Positions 9,610-18,043 are shown, counted from the stretch's first letter. The stretch: DNA of 64,000 nucleotides from Spiribacter salilacus (GCF_009649225.1 NZ_WJPP01000004.1:124001-188000), one strand, 5' to 3'. A program made the numbers and translations. Notes: generated by a model not told the origin, from the letters alone.

Positions 9610-10473
9610 TTACTGTGGACTGGTTCGCAGTCTAAAGCGGGCATTCACCCATAATGAGCCACCGATGATGGCGCCACCGAGTGCTAAGCGGAGCAGATCG
9701 ACGTCGCGATTCCAAATGACTAAATTCACGATCAAGCCAGCGGGAACTAAGGCATTGTTCATTACGGCAAGTGTACCCGCGTCAACTCGACGCGCGCCCT
9801 GATTCCAAAAATACAATCCGGCCCCAGAGGCGGCGATGCCGAGCCATAGCAGCACACCCCACTGAGTCAGGGTGGTTGGCATCATCTGCGTATTTCCGAA
9901 AATAAAAAAGCTGGGCCCTGCAATCAGGAGGGCGCCGATATAAAAGTAAAAAAAGTGGTGGTAGGCCGGGCCCGTGTTGGGGTGTTTTCTGAGCAAATGC
10001 TTGTAGCCCACCTGACCTGCTGCAAACGCAAAATTTGCTAATTGAATTAACACAAACCCAATAAAAAAGTCTTCGGTGATACCGTCGTAGCGAATAACCG
10101 CTGCGCCGCCCACCGCAATGAGCGCTGCCAGAAGAGAGACAGGCGAGAAACGGCGGAACAAAGAGTCGTCAATTAACGCCACATAAATGGGCGTAGTGAT
10201 GGTAAATAACAAGATTTCTGGCACGCTCAAATACCCAAATGCGCGGTATAGGCAGAGGTAAGTCACGCCAAACTGCAGCACACCAACCAGTGTGACACCG
10301 CTGATGAGGGTACGCGGAAGCCCACGGAATTTGGTGAGGGGTAAAAAGAGCAGCCCTGCCAGAATAACCCGGCTCAGTACGGCAAAGTCACTATCGACAT
10401 GGCCTGCTAAGTATTCCCCAATTAAGCTGAAGGAAAACGCCCAAAGCAGGGTGACAAAGATCAAGTAATTCAT
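9610..10473 (-). CDS. EamA-family (DMT superfamily) membrane transporter
   Basis: Protein of 287 aa with about ten hydrophobic segments and two EamA repeats, typical of the drug/metabolite transporter superfamily of exporters. Visible family features are the early glycine/serine-rich first helix, LYRAFGYLSVPEILLFTITTP in the first repeat and LYFWNQGARRVDAGTLAVMNN in the second. The substrate cannot be read from sequence; the C-terminal block resembles carboxylate/amino-acid transporters annotated as YtfF-like. It starts 12 bp after the Mn-type permease gene, so it may be co-expressed with metal uptake, but the functional link is only positional. Confidence 0.85.
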   Translation of the reverse strand: MNYLIFVTLLWAFSFSLIGEYLAGHVDSDFAVLSRVILAGLLFLPLTKFRGLPRTLISGVTLVGVLQFGVTYLCLYRAFGYLSVPEILLFTITTPIYVALIDDSLFRRFSPVSLLAALIAVGGAAVIRYDGITEDFFIGFVLIQLANFAFAAGQVGYKHLLRKHPNTGPAYHHFFYFYIGALLIAGPSFFIFGNTQMMPTTLTQWGVLLWLGIAASGAGLYFWNQGARRVDAGTLAVMNNALVPAGLIVNLVIWNRDVDLLRLALGGAIIGGSLWVNARFRLRTSPQ

Positions 10474-10485
10474 AAGCAGCGGTCC

Positions 10486-11589
10486 TCACCGACGGGCGAA
10501 TAACTCTCTTGCGGCTGTTTCGCCGGCTGGTTTTAATCTCAGCAGGTTACCATTTTTTTCAATGAGGGCTTGCTCAAGCGCGCGTTTGATAACGGCATTG
10601 GCGTGAGGTTGAGGCCAGTTTAAATGTTGAGTTAGCGCAGCTTGGGTGTTCTCTTCGTCAACTTGAGCCGTATTCTGATGAGTTAGAAGGTGTGCAAGCA
10701 TGACCCGGCAGTCATGCTCAAGTCGCGCTTTTCTTCGACGTAACAACTGCGCTAGCAAGCCTTGTTGCGGGGCAAGCAATAATGTGGCTGCAAACCATAC
10801 CCCGGTCATGCTGGCCATCATGCCGGCAATCGAAACATTCCAGTAGACCGCCAGTGCATAGCCTGAGACGCAGGCAGCAGTGGAAAGCCCGATCGCTAGG
10901 CAAACCATTAACCACAGGCGTCGTGTAAGGAGATAAGCCGTGGCGGGTGGCACGATGACAAAGGCTACAAATAAAATAGCGCCGACGGCATCAAAGGCAG
11001 CCACCGCGGTAACGCTGGTTAAGGTCATTAATGCGTAGTAAAGGGTGCTGGGGAATAATCCAAGCGCTGCGGCGAGCGCGGGATCAAAGGTGGCAAGCTT
11101 GAGTGAATGCCAGAAAATGCCCACAAACAGCAAATTGGCAATTAATACAAGACTCAGTGTGATGATCGATAGGGGAATTTCCCAACCGGCCAGTGGAACA
11201 GTGTTTAACCAAACAAATCCAATCTCACCCAGCAAAATCGTATCGGTATGGATATGAACCTCGCGTGCGTATAACGCGATTAATAAAACACCAGCGGCAA
11301 AGAGGGCTGGAAAGACAAGACCAATGGCTGCATCCATCCTGACTAGTTGCGACTGCGCTAGCCACTGCGTTAATAAAACCGTTAGTACGCCTGCGAGTGC
11401 AGCACCTAGTATAGGGATAGGCCCAGATACCTGGCGTGTTACCAGCCAGACTAAAATAATGCCTAAAACAATCGAGTGACTAATAGCATCTGACATCATA
11501 GCGCTGCCGCGGAGCACTAAAAATGTGCCAAGCAGAGCCGCGGAGGCCGATGCGAGCACGCCCGTTAGGATAATGCTGGCCGTGATCAT
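10486..11589 (-). CDS. Metal ABC transporter permease (MntD/SitD-like) with C-terminal helical extension
   Basis: ABC-3 family permease of a Mn/Zn/Fe-type importer. The first ~285 residues hold eight to nine membrane helices with the family motifs GSAMMSDAISHSIVLG and AFVIVPPATAYLL. Residues ~285-367 form a soluble tail rich in Leu, Glu and Arg with two helix-turn-helix-like segments (QAALTQHLNWPQPHANAVIKR and ALIEKNGNLLRLKPAG), resembling the winged-helix tails of some TroD-type permeases. It overlaps the preceding permease gene by 4 bp. Two different permeases imply a heterodimeric channel. Metal specificity as Mn is inferred from the neighbouring mntR. Confidence 0.9.
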   Translation of the reverse strand: MITASIILTGVLASASAALLGTFLVLRGSAMMSDAISHSIVLGIILVWLVTRQVSGPIPILGAALAGVLTVLLTQWLAQSQLVRMDAAIGLVFPALFAAGVLLIALYAREVHIHTDTILLGEIGFVWLNTVPLAGWEIPLSIITLSLVLIANLLFVGIFWHSLKLATFDPALAAALGLFPSTLYYALMTLTSVTAVAAFDAVGAILFVAFVIVPPATAYLLTRRLWLMVCLAIGLSTAACVSGYALAVYWNVSIAGMMASMTGVWFAATLLLAPQQGLLAQLLRRRKARLEHDCRVMLAHLLTHQNTAQVDEENTQAALTQHLNWPQPHANAVIKRALEQALIEKNGNLLRLKPAGETAARELFARR

Positions 11590-12539
11590 CCGCGTTTGAC
11601 TCCGCGAATTGGAAATTTTCGGCGCTTTGCGTCATGCGGCACTGTCACCGCAGGCAGCCTTTTGGTGAGTCGACGTCGGGCCCGTGCTTGCCAGAGAATG
11701 CCGCGTTGCGGTGCGATGAGCAAAGAGATCAGCACAATGCCGGTAATGATCAAAACAACAACAGGCCCAGTAGCAAGCCCACGGCCTGTTGCGCTCACCA
11801 ACGCCCCTCCAGCGCCTGCCACCGCGCCAAGCAGGCCAGCCAGCATCACCATGCTGCTTAAGGATCGGGTCCATTGCCGAGCGGCGGCGGCTGGTGCGAT
11901 GAGGAGTGCCACCATCAGAATAACGCCCACCAACTGCAACCCAAGGACAACGGCAATTGCAACGATCAGGGTTAACGCGCCCTCAAGGGCCAATACAGGC
12001 AAACCCAACACCTGAGCTGATGCCGGATCGAAGCTAACTAACTTAAATTCTTTCCAAAACAGTAATACCACCCCCAGCAATAGGGTGCCGGTACCAATCA
12101 TCAAGGAAATATCCCCTTTGGTGATAGCAGCGGCTTGGCCAAATAAGAAACTGCTTAACCCAGCGCTACCGACACTGCCTTGTGCCTGAATCAGGGTGAG
12201 GAGCACGGTGCCAATCGCAAAAAACACACTCAGTGCGATGCCTAGTGCAGCATCGGTTTTGAGTCGAGTGCGTTTAGTGATGAGCATGACGCTTAGGGCA
12301 GCCAGCGTTCCGGTGACTAGAGCGCCGGGTAATAGCAGGCTTAACTGCCGCTCCCCTGCAATGAGATACCCAATGCACACGCCCGGTAGGGCGGCATGAC
12401 TTAAGGTGTCGCCAAGCAGGCTTTGTTGGCGCAGAACAGCAAAGCTGCCAAGAATCCCGCTCATTGCACCAAGTAGCGCGGCCCCTAAGACCACAAGCTG
12501 CACAATTTGGCTGCCCAGTAAATCTTGCAGAAAACTCAT
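11586..12539 (-). CDS. Metal ABC transporter permease (MntC/SitC-like)
   Basis: Second ABC-3 permease of the cluster, 317 aa. It carries the family stretch QQSLLGDTLSHAALPGVC in an early helix, the transmembrane glycine-rich SVFFAIGTVLLT segment and VALLIAPAAAARQW near the end of the core. About eight membrane helices are visible. The C-terminus is short and basic, unlike the neighbouring permease with its long soluble tail. Start and stop overlap both neighbours by 4 bp, giving tight translational coupling with the ATPase and the other permease. It probably forms half of the membrane channel that receives metal from the binding protein. Confidence 0.91.
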   Translation of the reverse strand: MSFLQDLLGSQIVQLVVLGAALLGAMSGILGSFAVLRQQSLLGDTLSHAALPGVCIGYLIAGERQLSLLLPGALVTGTLAALSVMLITKRTRLKTDAALGIALSVFFAIGTVLLTLIQAQGSVGSAGLSSFLFGQAAAITKGDISLMIGTGTLLLGVVLLFWKEFKLVSFDPASAQVLGLPVLALEGALTLIVAIAVVLGLQLVGVILMVALLIAPAAAARQWTRSLSSMVMLAGLLGAVAGAGGALVSATGRGLATGPVVVLIITGIVLISLLIAPQRGILWQARARRRLTKRLPAVTVPHDAKRRKFPIRGVKRG

Positions 12540-13291
12540 GGGCTCAAGCGACGGCCATAGGTGGCGCGGAGGTTTTCTTCAGTAAATATTTCATTAAGCG
12601 GGCCTTGAGCGACAACCTGAACATTAAGCATTACTAGCCAGTCGAAATGGGCCTGCACATTTGTTAAGTCGTGATGCACAACAATCAGTGTTTTGCCGCG
12701 ATCACGCAGTCGCTTCATCAGCTCAAGAATAATATTTTCAGTGGTAACATCAACGCCCGCGGTGGGTTCATCCAAAATAATGATCGGCGTGTTTTGCACC
12801 AAAGCACGCGCAATAAAAACCCGTTGCTGCTGGCCGCCCGAAAGCTCGCTAATTTGGCGTTCAGCAAATGCCTCCATGCCTACTTCTTGTAGCGCTGCCA
12901 ACGCGCGCGCGCGGTGTTCACGGTTGGGGCGTTTAAACCAGCCAAGTTCGCCATATAGGCCCATTTCTACAACATCCCCCGCTGTGGTGGGGAAATCCCA
13001 ATCCACACTTTGACGTTGCGGCGAGTAAGCAATCGCTTGACGCATTTCGCTCAAAGGCCGGCCTAGGAAACGAATATGCCCCGCTACCGGTTTGAGCAAA
13101 CCAAGGACGGCTTTTAACAGGGTCGATTTACCCGCCCCATTGGGGCCGATAACCGCAGCCATAACGCCCGGTGGGATATCCATATCGATATCCCAGAGAA
13201 CAGGCGTTGCACCATAGGTGACCGTTAGATCCTCTACGTGCAGCGCAAACCCGGGCTCGTGTGTATCTACTTGTTCCAACGTGTTGCCCAT
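12536..13291 (-). CDS. Metal ABC transporter ATP-binding protein (MntB-like)
   Basis: ATPase of the divalent-metal importer, 251 aa. All nucleotide-binding motifs are intact: Walker A GPNGAGKST, Q-loop around AYSPQRQSVDWDFP, signature LSGGQQQRV, Walker B IIILDEPTAGVD and the switch histidine in VVHHDL. The SPQRQSVDWDFPTT block is characteristic of Mn/Zn (TroB/MntB/ZnuC-like) ATPases. The start overlaps the end of the binding-protein gene by 25 bp, and the stop overlaps the next permease by 4 bp. It is part of the mntABCD-like operon divergent from mntR. Confidence 0.94.
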   Translation of the reverse strand: MGNTLEQVDTHEPGFALHVEDLTVTYGATPVLWDIDMDIPPGVMAAVIGPNGAGKSTLLKAVLGLLKPVAGHIRFLGRPLSEMRQAIAYSPQRQSVDWDFPTTAGDVVEMGLYGELGWFKRPNREHRARALAALQEVGMEAFAERQISELSGGQQQRVFIARALVQNTPIIILDEPTAGVDVTTENIILELMKRLRDRGKTLIVVHHDLTNVQAHFDWLVMLNVQVVAQGPLNEIFTEENLRATYGRRLSP

Positions 13292-14250
13292 TCAGTGAGT
13301 TCTGACGGCCAAGGGGCAAGAGTGCCGCCAAGAGCGACCGTAATTTGTTGAGTATTAGCGCGGAGCATGCCGATGTAGGTGCCTTCGGCGCTATTTGATT
13401 CACCTAATGAATCTGAGAAAAGCGTGCCGCCAATCACTACCTCATGTCCCATGGCGGTAGCTTCGGCGACTAGCGCTTCAATGGTGCGTGGGCTAATCGT
13501 GCTTTCCACAAAAACAGCCGGCACTGCATTGTCTACAACAAATTGAGCGACGGCACGAATATCGCCAATACTCGCCTCTGACTCTGTGCTAATACCTTCT
13601 ATGGCCTCGCTAGCAGTAATGGAGTACGCCTCGGCATAGTAGTAAAACGCATCGTGGGCAGTCACAAGCATTCTTTGCTTCTCTGGGATGCTGCCAATGG
13701 AGGTTTTGATCCAGTCATCTAGGGCAGCGAGTTGCGTTTGGTAAGTGATGGCATTTGCCATCATCGTTTCTGCGCAATCAGGCCGCTGCTCAGCAATTGC
13801 CTCGGCGATAACCGGTGCAATTTGACCCCAGCGGTTCGCATCCATCCATAAATGGGGATCGAGTGTGCCCGGTGCTTCTAATAACAAATCTGTTGAATCG
13901 TAAGTGGCTCTGGCCAGCCCTACCGTGGGTGTGCGTCTTGAGAAATTTTCTAGAATCCCACCCAAACGCTCTTCCAGTGTTTTGTCGACGTAAAAGATGA
14001 GTTCTGCGGTATCCAGAGCTCTAACCGCGCGGGGTGTTGCCTCATAATAATGCGGGTCGGTGCCGGGTGGGAGCAATGTTTCAACTGCTGCGCAATCACC
14101 GGCGACTTGTTGTGCGATATCGCCGATCATGCCCACTGTGGCTAGGACGCGTAGTGGACGATTTTCGGTGGCTGTTGAAGTCAGGCTGAAACCCAAAAGC
14201 CCGATAACGATCGCAATAGTAAACGACAAGCGCCAAGCAGCCGCATGCAT
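13267..14250 (-). CDS. Periplasmic metal-binding protein of ABC transporter (MntA/TroA-like)
   Basis: Cluster A-I (ZnuA/TroA family) solute-binding protein of 327 aa. The N-terminus has a basic patch and a hydrophobic helix ending in an alanine/threonine-rich signal cleavage region around residues 25-30. Probable metal ligands are His in DPHYYEATP, His in DPHLWMD, a Glu near EGISTESEAS and an acidic residue near GGTLFSD. There is no histidine-rich loop, which argues for manganese or iron rather than zinc. ATG 14250 has a good ribosome site (AGGAT, 6 bp spacing). It is the first gene of the transporter operon, with an operator-like palindrome just upstream. Confidence 0.9.
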   Translation of the reverse strand: MHAAAWRLSFTIAIVIGLLGFSLTSTATENRPLRVLATVGMIGDIAQQVAGDCAAVETLLPPGTDPHYYEATPRAVRALDTAELIFYVDKTLEERLGGILENFSRRTPTVGLARATYDSTDLLLEAPGTLDPHLWMDANRWGQIAPVIAEAIAEQRPDCAETMMANAITYQTQLAALDDWIKTSIGSIPEKQRMLVTAHDAFYYYAEAYSITASEAIEGISTESEASIGDIRAVAQFVVDNAVPAVFVESTISPRTIEALVAEATAMGHEVVIGGTLFSDSLGESNSAEGTYIGMLRANTQQITVALGGTLAPWPSELTEWATRWNK

Positions 14251-14272
14251 GGAGAAATCCTATAAGCTATAA

Positions 14273-14290
14273 AGTTAGTTTAAGCTAACT
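14273..14290. promoter_or_regulatory. Candidate MntR/DtxR-family operator between mntA and mntR
   Basis: The 18-bp sequence AGTTAGTTTAAGCTAACT is a near-perfect palindrome (16 of 18 positions, half-sites AGTTAG and CTAACT). It lies 22 bp upstream of the mntA start and in the short divergent region to mntR. Its form resembles operators of DtxR/MntR-family repressors. Binding by the adjacent MntR is inferred. Confidence 0.7.
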
Positions 14291-14330
14291 CAGTTTGCAT
14301 GGGATGACAATAGTCGCTACGCTTAATTTT

Positions 14331-14762
14331 ATGACACAGGAAAAAGTCTCTCTGCCAGATGCTCAGGCGCATGCGGCGCAATACGCTTCTGTTCGCCGCG
14401 CCCATGAAACGGAACTCATGGAAGACTATGTCGAGCTAATCAGTGAATTGCTCGAGACCATGGGGGAGGCGCGATCAGTCGATGTCGCAACGCGTATGGG
14501 TGTGAGTAAGGCGACGGTGGCTAACATGATTAAGCGTCTTATTGAGCGGGGATTGGTGGAAGCCGTCCCTTATCGATCGCTGTTCTTAACGGATGCTGGC
14601 TGGGCAATGGCTAAGCATTCGCGGGAGCGTCATGCTGTAGTATTCGGATTTTTACGCACGTTGGGCGTTAGTGAAAAAGTGGCACGTTTAGATGCAGAGG
14701 GCATTGAGCATCATGTTAGCGAGGAGACACTAGCCCTAATGCGCGAGTTTATTGCGCGGTAG
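14331..14762 (+). CDS. mntR: Manganese-responsive transcriptional regulator MntR
   Basis: DtxR-family metal-dependent repressor, 143 aa from ATG 14331, or 155 aa if ATG 14295 is used; neither start has a clear ribosome site. It matches E. coli MntR along its length: ELMEDYVELISELL, the winged helix with VATRMGVSKATVANMIKRL as recognition region, and RDAEGxEHHVSEETL-like LDAEGIEHHVSEETL with metal-binding Glu and His. It has no SH3-like third domain. It diverges from the Mn-type ABC operon across an 18-bp palindrome, so it most likely represses that operon and itself when Mn2+ is abundant. Confidence 0.93.
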   Translation: MTQEKVSLPDAQAHAAQYASVRRAHETELMEDYVELISELLETMGEARSVDVATRMGVSKATVANMIKRLIERGLVEAVPYRSLFLTDAGWAMAKHSRERHAVVFGFLRTLGVSEKVARLDAEGIEHHVSEETLALMREFIAR

Positions 14763-14766
14763 CTGG

Positions 14767-14801
14767 ATGTCATGGTTCCGTAACCTCATTGTCTTTATAC
14801 T
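14767..14801 (+). promoter_or_regulatory. Candidate Pho box and -10 element of phoB
   Basis: Two 7-bp repeats, ATGTCAT and CCGTAAC, lie 4 bp apart (14767-14784), the spacing of a PhoB box. They are followed after 11 bp by TATACT (14796-14801). Further weaker repeats in the same 11-bp phase (TTGTCTT, CTGCAAG) continue downstream. This fits autoregulation by phospho-PhoB, with the box in place of a -35 element. Confidence 0.55.
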
Positions 14802-14841
14802 GCAAGGCGGTGGTATTGTCGTGTGAAAAGGGAGCAATTCG

Positions 14842-15525
14842 GTGGCAACCATTTTGCTGGTAGAAGATGAATCTGCGATTCGGGAGATGGTCGCGATGGC
14901 GCTCGAGCGCGCGGGGCATCGTGTTAGGCATGCAGAATCATCAGAAGACGCAGACGCCGCGATTCGTTTAAGCAAGCCAGACCTCATCTTGCTCGACTGG
15001 ATGTTGCCAGGGGAAAGCGGTATCGATTTTGCGCGTCGCCTAAAACGTGAGCCCAACCGGCGTGAGATCCCGATCATTCTCTTAACTGCTCGTGGCGAAG
15101 AATCTGATCGCATTAAAGGGCTTGATTCTGGTGCTGACGACTACGTCGCAAAGCCATTCTCACCACGTGAACTTGTTGCTAGGGTTAAAGCGGTTTTGCG
15201 TCGCGTTCAGCCAACCACCGCTGAGGAGCCTATCGCCGTACGTGGCCTCGTACTTGACCCAGTCAGTCACCGTGTTAGCGGCAATCAAGAAAAAGTGGTG
15301 ATGGGGCCTACCGAATTCCGCCTTTTGCATTTTTTTATGACGCATCCAGATCGTGTGTTCAATCGTGCTCAACTTCTCGATAATGTATGGGGTGCGAATG
15401 TTTATGTTGAGGAGCGTACGGTTGATGTTCACGTTCGTCGTTTGCGAAAGGCGCTCTCCCCAACAGGGCATGATGATCTCGTGCAAACAGTGCGCGGCGC
15501 AGGTTATCGCTTCTCTGCTAGTTAA
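14842..15525 (+). CDS. phoB: Phosphate regulon response regulator PhoB
   Basis: OmpR-type response regulator of 227 aa that activates the Pho regulon under phosphate limitation. The receiver domain (1-120) has the acidic pair in VEDE, phosphoacceptor Asp52 in LLDWMLPG, the conserved Thr in LLTAR and Lys in VAKPF. The C-terminal winged helix (~130-227) ends with [10 protein letters not shown] and VRGAGYRF. The GTG start at 14842 follows GGGAG with 8 bp spacing. It is followed after 12 bp by phoR and then by the pst genes it should control. Confidence 0.96.
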   Translation: MATILLVEDESAIREMVAMALERAGHRVRHAESSEDADAAIRLSKPDLILLDWMLPGESGIDFARRLKREPNRREIPIILLTARGEESDRIKGLDSGADDYVAKPFSPRELVARVKAVLRRVQPTTAEEPIAVRGLVLDPVSHRVSGNQEKVVMGPTEFRLLHFFMTHPDRVFNRAQLLDNVWGANVYVEERTVDVHVRRLRKALSPTGHDDLVQTVRGAGYRFSAS

Positions 15526-15537
15526 GAGACAGATGAC

Positions 15538-16866
15538 ATGCTAATTAGTAATCCTTGGCCGGCTGTCATTGCGCGCAGTGCCGGCGGGGCAATGCTTTTT
15601 TTACTGATCGGGTTGGTAACTGGAAAGCTCCTTTGGGCAGTCGCGATCGGTGCCGTAACCCTGCTTGCCTATAATTTGCTTCAGCTCTATCGCCTTGAGT
15701 CGTGGCTGCGTTTGTCTCGCAAGCGAAGACCGCCGAGGGCAGGTGGACTTTGGGGTAATATTTTTGATGGCCTCGATCGACGCCATCAGCGCCAGCGTGA
15801 GCGTCGTTATCGGTTGGTTCGTCTGCTGCGGCGTTTCCGTGAGAGTGTGGATGCGATGCCGGATGGCACGATCGTGCTGACCGGTGCCGGCGAGATGGAA
15901 TGGTGGAACCATCTCGCATCGGGCTATTTAGGTTTGCAATGGCCGCAAGACCGCGGTCAGCGAATTGCCAATTTGATTCGGCACCCCGACTTTGCCAGCT
16001 ATTTGGAAAGTGGAGACTCAAGCGCGGCCGTTAAAATTCCATCGCCACAGGATTCTCGGCGGACGCTGGAAATTCGAATTGTGCCGTATGGCCAAGATCA
16101 GCAGCTGTTGTTGGCGCGGGATATCTCAGAGCTGCATCGGCTTGAGACCATGCGCCAAGATTTTGTTGCCAATATCAGTCATGAGCTACGTACGCCGTTA
16201 ACCGTGCTGCGCGGGATGTCTGAGCAGCTCAGTGAGATGGACGACCTTGGGCCAGAGGATCTAGAGCGTCCGCTTGTACTCATGGAGCAGCAGATTGAGC
16301 GTATGACGCGTTTGGTAGACGATCTGCTCCTGCTTTCGCGGCTTGAGACTGAGGCTCCTTCAACACCCCGATCCTTAATTAATTTTAATGACATGCTCGA
16401 AGATTTGGTGGAAGAAGCCCGCGCGATGAGCAGTGGGGCGCATGTGATTACACTGACAGTCGATCATGGACTGACTGTGGCGGGTGATGAGGAAGAGCTG
16501 CGAAGCGCATTTTCTAATTTATTGGGCAATGCGGTGAAATACACCGAAAGTGGTGGCCGCATTGATGTGCGGTGGTTTGAAGCAGCAGGCGGTGCTTGTT
16601 TAACGGTGGCAGACACGGGTCGGGGGATTCCGTTGCATCATTTGCCACGCCTGACAGAGCGTTTTTATCGGGTTGACAGTGGTCGCGCCTCCCGTAACGG
16701 GGGGACGGGCTTGGGGCTTGCCATTGTTAAGCATGTGCTTTCACGTCATTCAGCTCGTCTTGAAGTAACGAGTGAGGTGGGCGAGGGGAGTACTTTCTCG
16801 GCAATTTTCCCGGTTTACGAACGCTTGGATGAAGCCTCCGGGGTAATGAAAACCGGTCAGCACTAA
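15538..16866 (+). CDS. phoR: Phosphate regulon sensor histidine kinase PhoR
   Basis: Membrane histidine kinase of 442 aa. Two hydrophobic segments lie within residues ~8-50, followed by a basic linker, a PAS domain (~95-195), the dimerisation box ISHELRTPLTVL with phosphoacceptor His215, and a HATPase domain with NLLGNAVKYT, VADTGRGIP and GGTGLGLAIVKH. The lack of a large periplasmic domain is as in E. coli PhoR, which senses phosphate through PstSCAB and PhoU rather than directly. It lies between phoB and the Pho box of pstS. Confidence 0.95.
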   Translation: MLISNPWPAVIARSAGGAMLFLLIGLVTGKLLWAVAIGAVTLLAYNLLQLYRLESWLRLSRKRRPPRAGGLWGNIFDGLDRRHQRQRERRYRLVRLLRRFRESVDAMPDGTIVLTGAGEMEWWNHLASGYLGLQWPQDRGQRIANLIRHPDFASYLESGDSSAAVKIPSPQDSRRTLEIRIVPYGQDQQLLLARDISELHRLETMRQDFVANISHELRTPLTVLRGMSEQLSEMDDLGPEDLERPLVLMEQQIERMTRLVDDLLLLSRLETEAPSTPRSLINFNDMLEDLVEEARAMSSGAHVITLTVDHGLTVAGDEEELRSAFSNLLGNAVKYTESGGRIDVRWFEAAGGACLTVADTGRGIPLHHLPRLTERFYRVDSGRASRNGGTGLGLAIVKHVLSRHSARLEVTSEVGEGSTFSAIFPVYERLDEASGVMKTGQH

Positions 16867-16878
16867 TCCTCACGGTTT

Positions 16879-16912
16879 GGGTCATCGTCTTGTCATATTT
16901 CTCCTCTAGTCT
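16879..16912 (+). promoter_or_regulatory. Pho box and -10 element of pstS
   Basis: GGGTCAT (16879-16885) and TTGTCAT (16890-16896) are direct repeats 4 bp apart, giving the 11-bp phase of a PhoB box. TAGTCT (16907-16912) follows at exactly the 10-bp distance seen in E. coli pstS. pstS starts 42 bp further on. This is strong evidence for direct PhoB control of the pst operon. Confidence 0.75.
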
Positions 16913-16954
16913 TCGTCGAGCATTAACCTTAAAGCATTAACGAGGAGTTACCTC

Positions 16955-17968
16955 ATGAAGACTTGGAAGACATCCGCCCTTGCCGTTGCAGCGGCTGTTG
17001 GCATGACCGCCGTCACCGCCGTTGAAGCGCGTGATCAAATTCGTATTGTTGGCTCCAGCACGGTTTATCCGTTTGCCAGCTATGTTGTTGAAGAGTTTGG
17101 TGCTACCACCAACTTCCAGACCCCTGTTATCGAGTCCACCGGTTCTGGCGGTGGTTTGCGTCTTTTCTGTGAAGGCGTTGGTGTTAACACCCCAGACATT
17201 TCAAACGCTTCACGTCGGATGAAGCCAAGCGAGTTTGATCGCTGCATGGAAAATGGTGTCACGGATATCACCGAAGCGAAAATTGGTTCTGATGGCATCG
17301 TTATTGCCCAGAGTGCTGACAACGAGAAGCTTGATCTGACTCTAGAGCACGTCCTGAAGGCCGTGGCGGCTCAGGTTCCACAGAACGGTGAAATGGTTGA
17401 TAACCCCTACACCAACTGGAATCAGATTGACGCCAGCCTGCCTGATCGTCGAATTGAGATTCTTGGCCCGCCAACCACCTCTGGTACGCGTGACGCGTTT
17501 GAAGAGCTGGCAATGGAAAAAGTATCTGCCAAGTACGGCTTTCCAGAAGAGTACACCGACATTCGTGCCGACGGCGTTTACGTGGATTCTGGTGAGAACG
17601 ATAACCTGATCGTGCAGCGGATTCGTGAAAACAAAGATGCGATGGGTGTCTTCGGTTACAGTTTCTTAGCTGAGAACGCCGATACGCTGAACGCTGCTTC
17701 CCTTGATGGCGTTGAGCCAACGGTGGAGAACATCTCCAGGGGCGACTATCCCGTAGCCCGTAGCCTGTGGTTCTACATTAAAGAAGCCCACGAAGGTGTG
17801 GTACCAGGCATTGATGAGTACGTCAGCCTGTTTATGGACGACATCATGATTGGGTCAGATGGCCTACTGATTGATGAGGGCTTGATTCCCCTGCCGGCCG
17901 CTGAGGCTGCCGAGTGGCGTGACCGGGTCGCAAACCGCGTTAACGTAGAGCGCAGCGACCTAGAGTAA
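16955..17968 (+). CDS. pstS: Periplasmic phosphate-binding protein PstS
   Basis: High-affinity phosphate-binding component of the Pst importer, 337 aa. It has a Sec signal peptide (MKTWKTSALAVAAAVGMTAV, with cleavage probably after VEA near residue 24). Family phosphate-binding stretches include VGSSTVYPF, STGSGGGLRLFCEG, ISNASRRMKP, GPPTTSGTRDAFEELA and the FGYSFLAEN region. It is longer-spaced than E. coli PstS and of the type found in marine proteobacteria. A good ribosome site (GAGGAG, spacing ~7) precedes the ATG. It is the first pst gene after a Pho box, with a 12-bp hairpin between it and pstC. Confidence 0.95.
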   Translation: MKTWKTSALAVAAAVGMTAVTAVEARDQIRIVGSSTVYPFASYVVEEFGATTNFQTPVIESTGSGGGLRLFCEGVGVNTPDISNASRRMKPSEFDRCMENGVTDITEAKIGSDGIVIAQSADNEKLDLTLEHVLKAVAAQVPQNGEMVDNPYTNWNQIDASLPDRRIEILGPPTTSGTRDAFEELAMEKVSAKYGFPEEYTDIRADGVYVDSGENDNLIVQRIRENKDAMGVFGYSFLAENADTLNAASLDGVEPTVENISRGDYPVARSLWFYIKEAHEGVVPGIDEYVSLFMDDIMIGSDGLLIDEGLIPLPAAEAAEWRDRVANRVNVERSDLE

Positions 17969-18014
17969 GGCGTTGCAATCCTCACCCTGTTCGGTGACGA
18001 TTCGCCTTTAATCG

Positions 18015-18043
18015 ATAGCCGTCTCCCATGTGGAGGCGGCTAT
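18015..18043 (+). terminator. Strong hairpin between pstS and pstC (attenuator or mRNA-processing site)
   Basis: Twelve-bp stem with one G-T pair: ATAGCCGTCTCC, loop CATGT, GGAGGCGGCTAT. No T-run follows, so it is not a classic intrinsic terminator. At this place it could stop 3'-5' decay of a pstS mRNA and raise PstS over the membrane components. A smaller TCACC/GGTGA stem lies at 17982-17997. Confidence 0.6.

Noticed and set aside
13267-14250. Zinc-specific ZnuA
   Set aside because: No histidine-rich loop is present and an MntR homologue is adjacent; Mn (or Fe) is more likely, though not proven.
18015-18043. Rho-independent terminator of pstS
   Set aside because: The stem is strong but no T-run follows, and pstC-pstA-pstB-phoU must be expressed beyond it.
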